From: Bacteroidota bacterium
Lineage (GTDB): Bacteria > Bacteroidota > Bacteroidia > Cytophagales > Cyclobacteriaceae
NCBI GenBank assembly: GCA_018266435.1
Contig: JAFEAL010000010.1
Location: forward strand, 62,001-126,000
Length of the DNA: 64,000 bases
Reading direction: 5' to 3'
Part shown: one piece after another, positions 28,280-37,335 of the stretch
Position numbering within the stretch: the first letter of the stretch is position 1
Layout of the letters: every line of letters begins with the position of its first letter
Translations under genes and position numbers: made by a program
Notes under the pieces: model-generated
Databases searched by the model: none
Told to the model about the DNA's origin: nothing
Seen by the model: the letters and a program-made list of their open reading frames with translations, nothing else

Positions 28280-29512
28280 TTGACTTTCCAAGATTTTCAT
28301 TTTAATCATAAACTGCAAGATGGGCTGAATGCCATGGGTTATAAAAACCCCACACCCATTCAAGAGCAGGCCATTCCATTGATCCTAGCAAAACGCGATT
28401 TAATTGCCTGCGCACAAACAGGTACAGGGAAAACTGCGGCTTACTTACTTCCTATTTTAAATAATATCATCCATTCAGATCATCGTCATCTGAATACACT
28501 AATCATCGCCCCCACTCGAGAGCTTGTGCAGCAAATTGATCAACAAGTTGAAGGCTTTGCCTACTTTACGGGTGTGAGTTCTATTCCAATTTATGGCGGG
28601 GGAGACGGAGCCGTATGGGATCAGCAAAAAAAGGCGCTTGAGGCCGGAGTTGATTTGATGATAGCCACACCGGGCCGGTTAATTGCTCAGCTGGCATCGG
28701 GAGTGATTGACCTGAAACATGTTCAACATCTGGTGCTTGATGAGGCTGACCGCATGCTCGATATGGGCTTTCATGATGATATCATCCGCATTATCAAATA
28801 CCTGCCACCCTCCAGACAGACTTTATTGTTCTCAGCCACGATGCCTCAGCGCATCAGAACTTTGGCCAATAGAATTTTGAGAGAACCCGTTGAAGTAACG
28901 ATTGCCATTTCAAGACCCGCGGATGGCATTGTTCAGGAAGCATATTTGGTAAACGATGATCAAAAAGAAAAACTGATCACACACCTATTGAAGGGTTCAA
29001 ACTTTTCGAGCGCACTTATTTTTGCATCAACAAAAGAAAAAGTTAAGCATCTTGGTCGTTTATTGCCTAAACTCGGACTTCCTTCTAAAGCCATTCATTC
29101 TGATTTAGAACAAAGTGAGCGCGAAGAAATTTTACGAGAATTTAAAAATAAACAACTGAATCTTTTGATAGGCACAGACGTACTTTCGCGAGGCATAGAT
29201 GTAGAGGGAATTGAATTGGTTCTGAACTACGATGTGCCACCCGATCCTGAAGATTACATTCACCGCATCGGGCGCACGGCCCGGGCGGCCAGCACCGGTC
29301 ATGCAATCACATTTATCAACCAGTTTGACCAGCGTAGGTTTGGGCAGATCGAAAGTTTAATTGGTTGTGAAATTTCAAAAGCTAATTTACCTGAGGGTTT
29401 TCAATCTTCGTTTGTGTACAACCCGTATAGCAAGCAACGGCCGGATAAACCGCGCAATACCCATGCGCGTAACTCAAATTCTAATAAAAGATTTTTTAAA
29501 AAAAGAAGCTAA
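28280..29512 (+). CDS. DEAD-box RNA helicase, RhlE-like
   Basis: A 410-residue helicase starting at TTG; an in-frame TAA lies 15 bp upstream and there is no ATG before the conserved Q-motif, so TTG is the only reasonable start. Motifs in order: Q motif (KNPTPIQEQAIP), I (AQTGTGKT), Ia (APTRELVQQ), II (DEAD), III (SAT), V/VI (GTDVLSRGIDVEG and HRIGRTAR). The C-terminal tail is short and basic (NSNKRFFKKRS), as in RhlE proteins that help ribosome assembly and RNA turnover, especially in the cold. It stands alone and is convergent with the ceramidase-like gene. Confidence 0.93.
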   Translation: MTFQDFHFNHKLQDGLNAMGYKNPTPIQEQAIPLILAKRDLIACAQTGTGKTAAYLLPILNNIIHSDHRHLNTLIIAPTRELVQQIDQQVEGFAYFTGVSSIPIYGGGDGAVWDQQKKALEAGVDLMIATPGRLIAQLASGVIDLKHVQHLVLDEADRMLDMGFHDDIIRIIKYLPPSRQTLLFSATMPQRIRTLANRILREPVEVTIAISRPADGIVQEAYLVNDDQKEKLITHLLKGSNFSSALIFASTKEKVKHLGRLLPKLGLPSKAIHSDLEQSEREEILREFKNKQLNLLIGTDVLSRGIDVEGIELVLNYDVPPDPEDYIHRIGRTARAASTGHAITFINQFDQRRFGQIESLIGCEISKANLPEGFQSSFVYNPYSKQRPDKPRNTHARNSNSNKRFFKKRS

Positions 29513-29523
29513 CGCAACACTTC

Positions 29524-30861
29524 TTAGTATTTTTTCTCAATCGTTTTTTTTATCACATCAGAAAAATATTTTCCATAATACGGCCCCACCCAGTTCAAAG
29601 CCATTATTTCTTCTTGTTCAGAATGACCGTAGTGTTTATCAGATGTGATGTAACCCACATAGTCTCCATTGAAACTGGTAATAAACAATTTCTCGTTTTT
29701 TAACCGGGCAAGTTCGCCCAACCGGTCATCAGTATATATTTCTCCTGAGAAATCGCACGGCATTCCGTACATGGTAACATTGCCTAACTTCAGAAAACGG
29801 ATGTCACCTTCCAGCTTTTGAAAGAGTCCTTTAAAAACCCAGTCATGTACTTTATATTTTTGAAGAATATGTAACTGTGATGGGCCATAGTGTATCGAAA
29901 TATTTCCCGTATCAATTTCAGCATTTAAAAGTGGTTCGCCTAAAGCAGTTTTAATTTTGCGGTAGAGCCTGTTGCTTAGTGAATCACAATAAACAAATTC
30001 TTTTTCATTAGTAAAGCGCGTGCGGTGGCTGCCAATCATTCCTGCCGTGAACAAGGCAAAATCCACATCTTTTTTTTCAGCCTTTTGTATTAATGCCCCG
30101 ACATAATCACCTGAAAGAGCACGACTTAAATGGCTAATGTTGGTGGGATGACCGCTGTAACTGACCAGCAAGGCTTTTTTGTTGTCTTCTCTTTTAATTT
30201 TGAAACCCCGGAGTTTACCATCCACTGAGCCATGCTCGGGGTCAATGCGGTTTTCAACGTATTCATTAGCATTGGTTTCATAATACTCAATTTTTGAGGG
30301 GAGCATCTGTTGAATAGTTGACTGTATGGAGGCATTCACTTTTGCGGCAAGAGAATTTAACCACTCGTCATTGTATGGCCCGAGAATTAAGTTTCCGATT
30401 ACACTATCGTTCCATGCCCCCAGGCTGCTGTGTACATGGGTAGCGCTGAAGTAGAGAAAATGGTTTGAATGATTCAATGATTCAATTTTATGTTTCAGGG
30501 CAGGAGGAAAAATGAGCAAGTCGGCACTAATGATAAAAATGGTTTGGTTACCATTACTGATGGCGAGCAGGCGTATATAAACTGAATCGTGAACAGAATC
30601 AAACCGGTTGCGTGGAGCATAGCCCGCCATGGGCATAGGGTGTGAGGGGGTAATGTTGATAGTTGCCCAGGCTGTTTTCCATCCACCATCTGGTAAAAAT
30701 TTAGTTGGGTGAAAGGCATCCAGTTCTTTCATCGTTTGCAGGTAAAAACCCTGTTTTTCTAATGGGCTGTCGTCAATGGGGCCGATCAAAGAAACAAACA
30801 GTACACAGATAATGCCTGTAACTATTAATGCAATACGAATAAAGGTTTTCATTTTTTTCAA
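29524..30861 (-). CDS. Neutral/alkaline ceramidase-like protein, membrane-anchored
   Basis: A 445-residue protein with one N-terminal hydrophobic segment (about 8-27) and a large extracytoplasmic domain. The stretch ATINITPSHPMPMAGYAPR and the FSATHVHSSLGAW segment match the N-terminal domain of neutral/alkaline ceramidases, where the THxHS histidines bind zinc; SYSGHPTNIS is another likely metal-site block. Full ceramidases are about 650-750 residues, so this is the shorter family found in Bacteroidota, whose substrate (possibly a sphingolipid or another amide) is not established. The phylum makes sphingolipids, which makes the link plausible. Confidence 0.75.
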   Translation of the reverse strand: MKKMKTFIRIALIVTGIICVLFVSLIGPIDDSPLEKQGFYLQTMKELDAFHPTKFLPDGGWKTAWATINITPSHPMPMAGYAPRNRFDSVHDSVYIRLLAISNGNQTIFIISADLLIFPPALKHKIESLNHSNHFLYFSATHVHSSLGAWNDSVIGNLILGPYNDEWLNSLAAKVNASIQSTIQQMLPSKIEYYETNANEYVENRIDPEHGSVDGKLRGFKIKREDNKKALLVSYSGHPTNISHLSRALSGDYVGALIQKAEKKDVDFALFTAGMIGSHRTRFTNEKEFVYCDSLSNRLYRKIKTALGEPLLNAEIDTGNISIHYGPSQLHILQKYKVHDWVFKGLFQKLEGDIRFLKLGNVTMYGMPCDFSGEIYTDDRLGELARLKNEKLFITSFNGDYVGYITSDKHYGHSEQEEIMALNWVGPYYGKYFSDVIKKTIEKKY

Positions 30862-30988
30862 AGATATATCTTCCGATCAATAAAAATGCCAATGATTCGT
30901 GTTCAGCGAATTCAAAAAAAATGTTTTTTTGCTATTGCGTAACGCGAGGGAGGAGCGTATGATGGTTTAGCAGAATTACAGATATTGG

Positions 30989-31771
30989 CTAAACCGTTTT
31001 CTTGTTTTTGAAATAAAATAAATAGAAGATAATAACCAAGATGCCCATTGCCGGAACGAAAAAAATCATAGCACCTGCTGTAATTTTCACTGCTCCTGTT
31101 TCAGGGTCTGTTTCAAAGCACCGAAATAAAATATTTTTTGAAGACATGGGGTATGAGCGAACGAAATATCCACTCAGTATCTGAACGGCCTCATTTAAAC
31201 GTTGAGCTGCTACTTCATCACCGGTAATGATTCTTCTGATTTGGCCATTGGCTATTCCTGTTATTTGAACCGGATGATCCAGTTGGTTACTGTTACCAAT
31301 TTGCTTGTACCAAAACCCAGTGGCGTTGGTAATTTTTTTCAAGTCAACTGCGTTAGTTGTTCCTATAATAAATTTTTGATTGCGATCAATGCCGGCCATC
31401 CGGCAAAAGGCTCTCACACGTGAAATGTTGTCAGTGGTATCGAAACTAAGGATCAGTACATTGTAGTCTCTGTTCACTCCTCCAATGGTATTGACGGCAT
31501 TGCTGAATGAAAGGAGATACGGGCTGCATCTGCCTTTACACTCGGCATAGACATACGCTAGCAAAAGTGGTCTTTCTTGCCACAAAGACGACAACTGTAT
31601 TTTTGTTTTGCCGGTATCAATAAGAATATCAGGTACCGGTTTGTATAAAAATAAATCTTCGTCAAGGGGTGGGGGAGTACCGTTAGCCTGTGAGTAGCAG
31701 AACGAGACTCCTCCCATTAAAATAACAGTAAAGCCTGTTATCATTAAAAGCTGCTTATGTAGTCTATTCAT
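30989..31771 (-). CDS. SCO1/SenC-like copper chaperone, membrane-anchored
   Basis: A 260-residue protein. I chose the ATG at 31771 because the longer frame runs back into the upstream oxidase gene. It has an N-terminal signal/anchor, a thioredoxin-like domain with the copper-binding pair C78-x3-C82 (AECKGRC) and His166 (QLDHPVQ) as the probable third ligand, and an unusual C-terminal transmembrane helix (about 235-255). SCO proteins load copper into the CuA site of oxidase subunit II, and a CuA subunit is encoded two genes upstream in the same run. This fits assembly of that enzyme. Confidence 0.85.
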   Translation of the reverse strand: MNRLHKQLLMITGFTVILMGGVSFCYSQANGTPPPLDEDLFLYKPVPDILIDTGKTKIQLSSLWQERPLLLAYVYAECKGRCSPYLLSFSNAVNTIGGVNRDYNVLILSFDTTDNISRVRAFCRMAGIDRNQKFIIGTTNAVDLKKITNATGFWYKQIGNSNQLDHPVQITGIANGQIRRIITGDEVAAQRLNEAVQILSGYFVRSYPMSSKNILFRCFETDPETGAVKITAGAMIFFVPAMGILVIIFYLFYFKNKKTV

Positions 31772-31799
31772 GGAATATATTCCTTCAATAATTCGCCTG

Positions 31800-33242
31800 T
31801 TATTGCAGGGTGTGGTAAGCTTTTTTCCACTTATTAAAAAAGACAATGAAGTATAAGAGAATAGCAAGGAACAAGAGCAATCCAAAAAATAACCCCATCT
31901 CTGCCCAAAACGGTCCTTTGCTGATCACATCCCAGCCATAAGATGAATACCTTCTGGGGATAGAGTCTGCCCCGGCCATATAAAATGCCATCACAAATCC
32001 ATAGCCACCGATTAAGTAGAGCCCCAAAATAATTTGCGATGTTCTTTCATTTCGGTTTGATTCACTGATCTCAAGAACTACATGGAAAAAGTACCCCATG
32101 ATGATCATGACCAAACCGGCAATCATGTAGGTATGAAAGTGAGCGGGTACCCATAAGGTATTATGAAAAACTGTGTTGACGGCAACCGTTGAGTCGATTA
32201 CGGCACCTATTCCGCCTATGGCCCATCCCATAATCCCGAGAAACATAAACGATGAGCTTAAGTTCCATTTGATATTTGATTTGTAAACAATTGCCAATGT
32301 TCCAAAGATGGACATGATTGCAGCCGGTATCGAGCTGGTATAAGATGCGATCTGCCCGGCATACTGCATCCACACGGGCTGGGCAAAATCCATGTATAGG
32401 TGGTGGAAGTAGGCAAATAATACCAGCAATAACACAAAGTTCCAGGCTATGGATACGGCTCGGTTATTCTTCCAGTACCTTCCGGTATATTCCGGAAACA
32501 CATCGTATACAATACCCACCCCTAAATACATACTCAGGTTTACGATGAGATGGCCGAAGAAAAAGGTTAGGTTTTTCATGAGCAGTGCATCATTCATTTT
32601 TTCTGTGCCTATTTCAGTAAAATAGAATATGATTAAGATTACTGCCGAGATCAGGGCGGCAAAACAAGCAATAACACTGGTAGTGGTAATGGTTATAAAA
32701 GGAGGTGTAACAGGCTCTTCTTTACCGCTGATGTATTGCCAACCTAATGCGTGATGCAGTTTGTATTTCTCTGATACAGCTCTTAAATAATCAAAATTCC
32801 AAACCAACCAGCTTACTCCTAAAATGGTAATGCCCAATAAAAAAGCAACCGTTGACCACATTGGCCAAGTGCCTTTAAATGGTAGGGGGTACAGAAAGTA
32901 CCAGCCCGCTGCGAATTTTCCGATCACTACTGAAATTAAAATAACAACAATACCCAGCACGCTGGTGATGTATGAAAAATTTTGAACTTTTTTTGAAGGC
33001 GAAATATATTTGGCCGACACATAGATTACTCCGGCCATTGAGCCTACATACCAAATGCCTGCCATGCCAATTCCGTGAAGTGTCATCGCTGAATAAAAAT
33101 ATTCCTGCAAACCGGGGAGCAGATTGGCTTGCTCGGTTCTCATAAATAATCCCAGAAAAGCAAGTACAATAAAAAGAATAATGACGGTTAACATCCACCA
33201 CAGTGTGATTGATGAAAAAATATTTTTTGATTTTGTTTCCAT
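31800..33242 (-). CDS. Heme-copper oxidase superfamily subunit I lacking the active-site tyrosine (candidate NO reductase)
   Basis: A 480-residue, roughly 12-helix protein. Heme and metal ligands are all present: His56 (helix II, low-spin heme), His231 (CuB-type ligand, helix VI), His280-His281 (HH pair), His368 and His370 (VPAHFH, high-spin and low-spin heme). In oxygen reductases of types A and B the helix-VI motif is GHPxVY, whose Tyr is cross-linked to His and needed for O2 cleavage. Here it is GHLIVN, with Asn235 in that place, and no obvious substitute is seen. Loss of this Tyr is a feature of the NO-reductase lineages of the superfamily. It is encoded with a CuA subunit II and SCO protein, beside a quinol NO reductase. 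A divergent oxidase remains possible. Confidence 0.85.
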   Translation of the reverse strand: METKSKNIFSSITLWWMLTVIILFIVLAFLGLFMRTEQANLLPGLQEYFYSAMTLHGIGMAGIWYVGSMAGVIYVSAKYISPSKKVQNFSYITSVLGIVVILISVVIGKFAAGWYFLYPLPFKGTWPMWSTVAFLLGITILGVSWLVWNFDYLRAVSEKYKLHHALGWQYISGKEEPVTPPFITITTTSVIACFAALISAVILIIFYFTEIGTEKMNDALLMKNLTFFFGHLIVNLSMYLGVGIVYDVFPEYTGRYWKNNRAVSIAWNFVLLLVLFAYFHHLYMDFAQPVWMQYAGQIASYTSSIPAAIMSIFGTLAIVYKSNIKWNLSSSFMFLGIMGWAIGGIGAVIDSTVAVNTVFHNTLWVPAHFHTYMIAGLVMIIMGYFFHVVLEISESNRNERTSQIILGLYLIGGYGFVMAFYMAGADSIPRRYSSYGWDVISKGPFWAEMGLFFGLLLFLAILLYFIVFFNKWKKAYHTLQ

Positions 33243-33282
33243 AATAGTATTGATACGAGATTTTTGATTGGTGAATAAGTAA

Positions 33283-33828
33283 TTATTTAACCTCCATTTC
33301 TGTCTTCATGATTTGGTGAGCCATCCCGCAGTACTCTAAACATAGTGCACTGTACACCCCAGGCTCGGTAAATTTCACTCTCAATACATTCACATACCCC
33401 GGCATGGCTTGTACCTGTGCTATAATGTCACCTTTGGGAGAGTAGATTGCAAAGTCATGGTTCACATCTTTGCTGCTCACCCTGAACTCGATCAATTGAT
33501 TAACCGGAATGTATGGTTTCTGCCCCGTTCCGGCTGAGTCGGTTCCCGGGTATTTGATGTCAAAAGAAAACATCATGGCATCTACGGGGATAACCAGGTT
33601 AGGTGTTTCATTGCTTTTGGAATAAGGTAACATGGAGAACGTAAAAAACAACAGCACAAACAAAACAATCATTTGTACATAAAATAAAATACCGCGAAAC
33701 TTGTATGCTTTTTTTACGACCCACTCCGGGTTGGGATTTTTAGTTGATCGGCTGATGTAGCGAAAGGTTAAGACAATCAATAATCCAATCAACAAGAAAA
33801 TAGTTAAGTAAAGTTTTTGTGATTGCAT
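33283..33828 (-). CDS. CuA-containing heme-copper oxidase subunit II
   Basis: A 181-residue protein with two N-terminal transmembrane helices (about 6-24 and 48-68) and a cupredoxin domain with a complete CuA site: His124 (KDVNHDFAIYSP), then C163-x-E165-x-C167-x3-H171-x2-M174. CuA receives electrons from a periplasmic donor, probably a cytochrome c, and passes them to the heme-copper subunit I encoded 40 bp downstream. A good promoter lies upstream at 33871-33902. Confidence 0.9.
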   Translation of the reverse strand: MQSQKLYLTIFLLIGLLIVLTFRYISRSTKNPNPEWVVKKAYKFRGILFYVQMIVLFVLLFFTFSMLPYSKSNETPNLVIPVDAMMFSFDIKYPGTDSAGTGQKPYIPVNQLIEFRVSSKDVNHDFAIYSPKGDIIAQVQAMPGYVNVLRVKFTEPGVYSALCLEYCGMAHQIMKTEMEVK

Positions 33829-33870
33829 GATTAAAAGTTGTTTAGGTGAACAATAAAAAATTTACGTGTT

Positions 33871-33902
33871 CAAATGTATAACTATCAACCATAATTTATC
33901 AA
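33871..33902 (-). promoter_or_regulatory. Promoter of the CuA/heme-copper enzyme operon
   Basis: On the minus strand TTGA (33902-33899), a 20-nt spacer and TACATTTG (33878-33871), an exact TAnnTTTG. An 8-nt palindrome AAGTACTT (33906-33913) lies just upstream of the -33 element and shares the AAAAGTA half-site with the perfect palindrome at the ric promoter. Confidence 0.65.
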
Positions 33903-34077
33903 TAGAAGTACTTTTATTTTCAATTATGTATAGGCGCAGCGGTTTTTAAAAAGATATTTTCATCTCTTTTTAATTTTTAAGCTGTATAAAACCAATTGAA
34001 TGTTTTTCTATGTATGAAAATTATGTACTACAGAAATAGTACGGGGCTTACCGCATAACAAATTGACATACTCTAGT

Positions 34078-36438
34078 TTATTGCAGAACCTCTTCAGGTT
34101 GATGGCAGTTAACTTCTTTTTTACTTGCGGCAGTTGAATCAATTTTTTTTAAGTATTTTCTTCCGCTGGCAATGAACCATACCAATGGAACTAAACCACC
34201 TAAGGTAAAGATAGCCCCACCTACAATACGCATCCAGGTTAATGTTTGAAACTTAGTGCTGTCAATAAACTCGGCACTACGGGCAAACCATAACCCACGC
34301 TCGGCTACAACTTTAAATTGCCAGATTCCCGCAGGGAACAAATCCATAAGAACCATGAGCAACAGCCCTACATTAATGCTCCAGAAGATTGTTTTAACAA
34401 GTTTAGGTTTCCACCATTCGGCTTTAAACAATAATTGACAACAGAAAAGCACAGTGGCCAAAGCCAGGTTGCCGTATACCCCCATCAAGGCAGCATGCCC
34501 GTGATTGACCGTTAAATAGGTACCGTGCTCATAGTAATTAGCGATTGGCAAATTAATGATGAATCCCATCACACCGGCACCAAAAAAATTCCAAAAATTT
34601 ACACTCACTAAAAACAAGAAAACTTCTGAAAAGCCAAACCGCATTTCGTTCCTTCCGTTTCCATTATGGTTTTGTTCAAACAAGCCGGGCAGTTTGCTGA
34701 ATCGCCAGGCTTCCAGTGTAAGCAGTACTAACGGTATTACTTGTAGTGTTGAGAATACCGAACCAAGGGCCATTGTAAATACCGGTTTGGCATTCCAATA
34801 AAAATTATGAGAGATACCCAGCAAACCGGAGCCAAGGAATAATAATGTGGCTAAATAGATTACACGAATAGCAGCATGGCGGCTCACCAATCCCATTACC
34901 ACCATAAAGTATCCAATTAGCACGGTAGTGAATACCTCAAAAAAAGCTTCTGCCCACATGTGCACAACCATCCACCGCCAAAAATCAGCAATCACAAAAT
35001 TAGTTCTCGGTGTAGCAATAAATCCGGATATCAACAAAACGATAACGCTAAACGTGGCATAGACTAACCAGTTGGGTAGTGCCCAGGGTTGTTTCATTTT
35101 CATTACCGGCTTCACACCCCGGTATAAGGTGATAGCCCAAATGATAAATACAACTCCCAGCATAATTTGCCACACTTTTCCTAACTCTACGTATTCCCAT
35201 CCCTGGTTGCCAAACCAATACCAGCCGTTTCCTAAAAGGCCTTTAGGGCCTAATAGTATCCCTGCAAAGGAACCACCAACCAATAAGACGGTGATCCAAA
35301 ATACTACATTGATCATTTTTAATTGACCTTTTGGTTGTGCCGGTGAAACAAGCGACATCATAAAGAAGGAGGCTCCAATCCAGCAGGCAGATATCCAAAG
35401 GAGCGATAATTGCACGTGCCAGCTGCGGGTAATGGCGAGAGGTAATTTTTCAGAAAGATCTACTCCAAAAAATTTGGTGAACCCAACAAAATCATGAACC
35501 GTTAAAATACCTGTCAGTACCTGCACGGCAAACAGGATCATGGTTACATAAAAAAATTTATACACGGCACGCTGAATGTGGTTAGGTTTAAATTGGCTCA
35601 CTTCAGCTTTAGTCATAAACGGGTCACTCTTGCCGGTAAAACTTTCATCATCGAGTTTATCCATTTTTCCATGATAAAATAAGACGATACCTAACCCGAA
35701 GATCAGCCCCAGCGAGCCCAGTATGCTCCATAAGATTACCGGAGTTGTAGGAGTGTTTCCAGCTTGGGGATCATAAGGCCAGTTATGTGTATAACTGTAA
35801 TTTTCGCCAGGTCTTTCCACACTACAAACCCAGGCCCCCCAATAGAAAAAAGCTGCAAGAGATCTTATTTCTTTCTGATCAGTGATGTAATGGGTTGGCT
35901 TCATGGCTGCAGCAAATGACGCATCTGTAAATTTTTTTATATAAAACTGAATCAATTCACCGGCAGCATAGGTCTGTGCAGCCGACAGCACAACTTCATT
36001 CTTGCTCTTGTCATAGTTATTTTCTTTCAGTTCAGTTTTTATGCGTGCCTCAATAACCTCTTTTAGTAAAGAGGAGTCATAGGAAACTGATAAATGACTT
36101 TTGTAGTAGTAGCCCATATAAAGCGACAGGGTATGTAAGGCCTCAGCAGTAAAATCCGGCCCACGATAACCTCCGTCACCAAACATAGATCCGTATTCCA
36201 TCAATGCATATTTCTGAAATACAGCCTGTCCATTTAAGATATCTTCATAACTGAATACAGTTTGCCCTTGCACTGAAATGTAAGTAGGCAAGGGTGGAGC
36301 TTCCGTATAGGTATGCCTTCCAATAAAAAATACACCAGTTATGCTTACTATAAAAATAACCAGTAACGGAGCCCACCAGTTTTTTGGGTTTAACAAGTAG
36401 GTGATGAAATTATTTGCTGCCATTAGAGTATGAGACAA
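34078..36438 (-). CDS. norZ: Quinol-dependent nitric oxide reductase
   Basis: A 786-residue single-chain NO reductase. The N-terminal part (first helix plus a periplasmic cytochrome-c-like fold without heme, about 1-230) is the quinol-oxidising extension of qNOR; the rest is the 12-helix NorB core. The core carries the FeB-site motif HMWAEAFFEVF with His493, Glu497 and Glu501. It reduces two NO to N2O at the inner membrane using menaquinol, for denitrification or NO detoxification. It has its own promoter overlapped by an inverted repeat, and lies in the same NO-linked region as the CuA enzyme and RIC genes. Confidence 0.94.
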   Translation of the reverse strand: MSHTLMAANNFITYLLNPKNWWAPLLVIFIVSITGVFFIGRHTYTEAPPLPTYISVQGQTVFSYEDILNGQAVFQKYALMEYGSMFGDGGYRGPDFTAEALHTLSLYMGYYYKSHLSVSYDSSLLKEVIEARIKTELKENNYDKSKNEVVLSAAQTYAAGELIQFYIKKFTDASFAAAMKPTHYITDQKEIRSLAAFFYWGAWVCSVERPGENYSYTHNWPYDPQAGNTPTTPVILWSILGSLGLIFGLGIVLFYHGKMDKLDDESFTGKSDPFMTKAEVSQFKPNHIQRAVYKFFYVTMILFAVQVLTGILTVHDFVGFTKFFGVDLSEKLPLAITRSWHVQLSLLWISACWIGASFFMMSLVSPAQPKGQLKMINVVFWITVLLVGGSFAGILLGPKGLLGNGWYWFGNQGWEYVELGKVWQIMLGVVFIIWAITLYRGVKPVMKMKQPWALPNWLVYATFSVIVLLISGFIATPRTNFVIADFWRWMVVHMWAEAFFEVFTTVLIGYFMVVMGLVSRHAAIRVIYLATLLFLGSGLLGISHNFYWNAKPVFTMALGSVFSTLQVIPLVLLTLEAWRFSKLPGLFEQNHNGNGRNEMRFGFSEVFLFLVSVNFWNFFGAGVMGFIINLPIANYYEHGTYLTVNHGHAALMGVYGNLALATVLFCCQLLFKAEWWKPKLVKTIFWSINVGLLLMVLMDLFPAGIWQFKVVAERGLWFARSAEFIDSTKFQTLTWMRIVGGAIFTLGGLVPLVWFIASGRKYLKKIDSTAASKKEVNCHQPEEVLQ

Positions 36439-36448
36439 TGCATTGAAA

Positions 36449-36492
36449 ATATATTTAAAGACAAATATATCCTTTTATGTTTCTCTAACCAA
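36449..36492 (-). promoter_or_regulatory. norZ promoter overlapped by an inverted repeat
   Basis: Minus strand TTGG (36492-36489), 19-nt spacer, TATATTTG (36469-36462), exact TAnnTTTG. A perfect inverted repeat ATATATTT-6-AAATATAT (36449-36470) covers the -7 box and the start site, a position suited to a repressor such as the nearby Rrf2 proteins. Regulator identity is inferred. Confidence 0.6.
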
Positions 36493-36577
36493 TTTGTATA
36501 GCGATTGGAGTATTCTAAAAAAAATTAAAATAAATACAGGTCTATAAATGGTAGCTAGTGAATGGTGCTACGGTTCG

Positions 36578-36688
36578 GGGCTTTGTGAAGTGGCGGATTT
36601 ATAGCAATAACTTTCAATCGAAGCACCAACTTCAAAGATAGCACAAAAGTTTCAATCGAAGCCGTTTCCCCGCCATTTCACAAAACCC
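36578..36688. repeat. Long imperfect hairpin repeat bordering the alkylation-repair cassette
   Basis: Arms GGGCTTTGTGAAGTGGCGG (36578-36596) and CCGCCATTTCACAAAACCC (36670-36688) pair over 17 of 19 positions, with G-T possible at the other two. The loop holds a 13-nt direct repeat TTTCAATCGAAGC (36612-36624 and 36650-36662). TTGGCGGC follows at 36692. Similar hairpins seem to occur in other Bacteroidota genomes, as far as I recall. Confidence 0.6.
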
Positions 36689-36726
36689 TTGTTGGCGGCT
36701 GCTCTTTTTCCTGCGGTTCGGTCAGT

Positions 36727-37335
36727 TTAGCGTGTGATTGTCCTAAAAGTCAGGTTCACTCTTGGCTGTGTTATGCGTTTTGTTGGTGGAAGACGATGCA
36801 ACCAAAATGTCTGTGTTGTGTCTTTCATTACCAACAAACTACCGTGTTCTAAAATCAATTCTATTTTTTCGCTTGTCTGTTTGTGTTTGAAAGCAAATTT
36901 TCGTTCTGCACCAAAAGTCAGTGAGCCGATTGCACCGTTTTTCTTTAAGTCGGTTTCTCCGTCACTGTGCCACGCCATTCCTTCTTCTCCGTTGTGATAC
37001 AAATTCAGCAAACACGAATTAAACGTTTCCCCTGTTTCCTTTTCTATTGCGGTTTTGAGTTCCAATAATTCTCTCGTCCACGGCAAAGCAAATTTTGTAG
37101 TGTTGGAATAAGTGTATTCAAAAGGTTTATCGCCATACCACGCTACTTTTCGTTTGGTAATGATTTTCTTTCCGAAAATAATCGCTTCATCATTTCGCCA
37201 TTCAATGGTGTTGAGCAACTTTTCAAAATAAATGTCGGCTTGTTGTCGGGCAAATAATTTGCCGTAATAATTTACTGTTCCGTCTTTTGGCAACCAATTT
37301 TTTGTTGTGTCTATGCCATTTTCAAATAAATCCAT
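36727..37335 (-). CDS. alkB: AlkB-type alpha-ketoglutarate-dependent DNA dioxygenase
   Basis: A 202-residue AlkB homologue of the short type. Iron ligands H123-x-D125 (AWHSDGE) and H180 (FWLHRLPP) and the 2OG-binding Arg192 (PRVNLTFR) are all present; NLYHNGEEGMAWHSD is a family hallmark. It repairs 1-methyladenine and 3-methylcytosine by oxidative demethylation. It is the last gene of a minus-strand cassette with an Ada regulator and overlaps the Ada-zinc-domain gene by 14 bp. Confidence 0.93.
   Translation of the reverse strand: MDLFENGIDTTKNWLPKDGTVNYYGKLFARQQADIYFEKLLNTIEWRNDEAIIFGKKIITKRKVAWYGDKPFEYTYSNTTKFALPWTRELLELKTAIEKETGETFNSCLLNLYHNGEEGMAWHSDGETDLKKNGAIGSLTFGAERKFAFKHKQTSEKIELILEHGSLLVMKDTTQTFWLHRLPPTKRITQPRVNLTFRTITR

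Noticed and set aside
31772..31885. Longer N-terminus for the SCO-like protein
   Set aside because: It overlaps the end of the oxidase gene and places the signal/anchor 38 residues inside.
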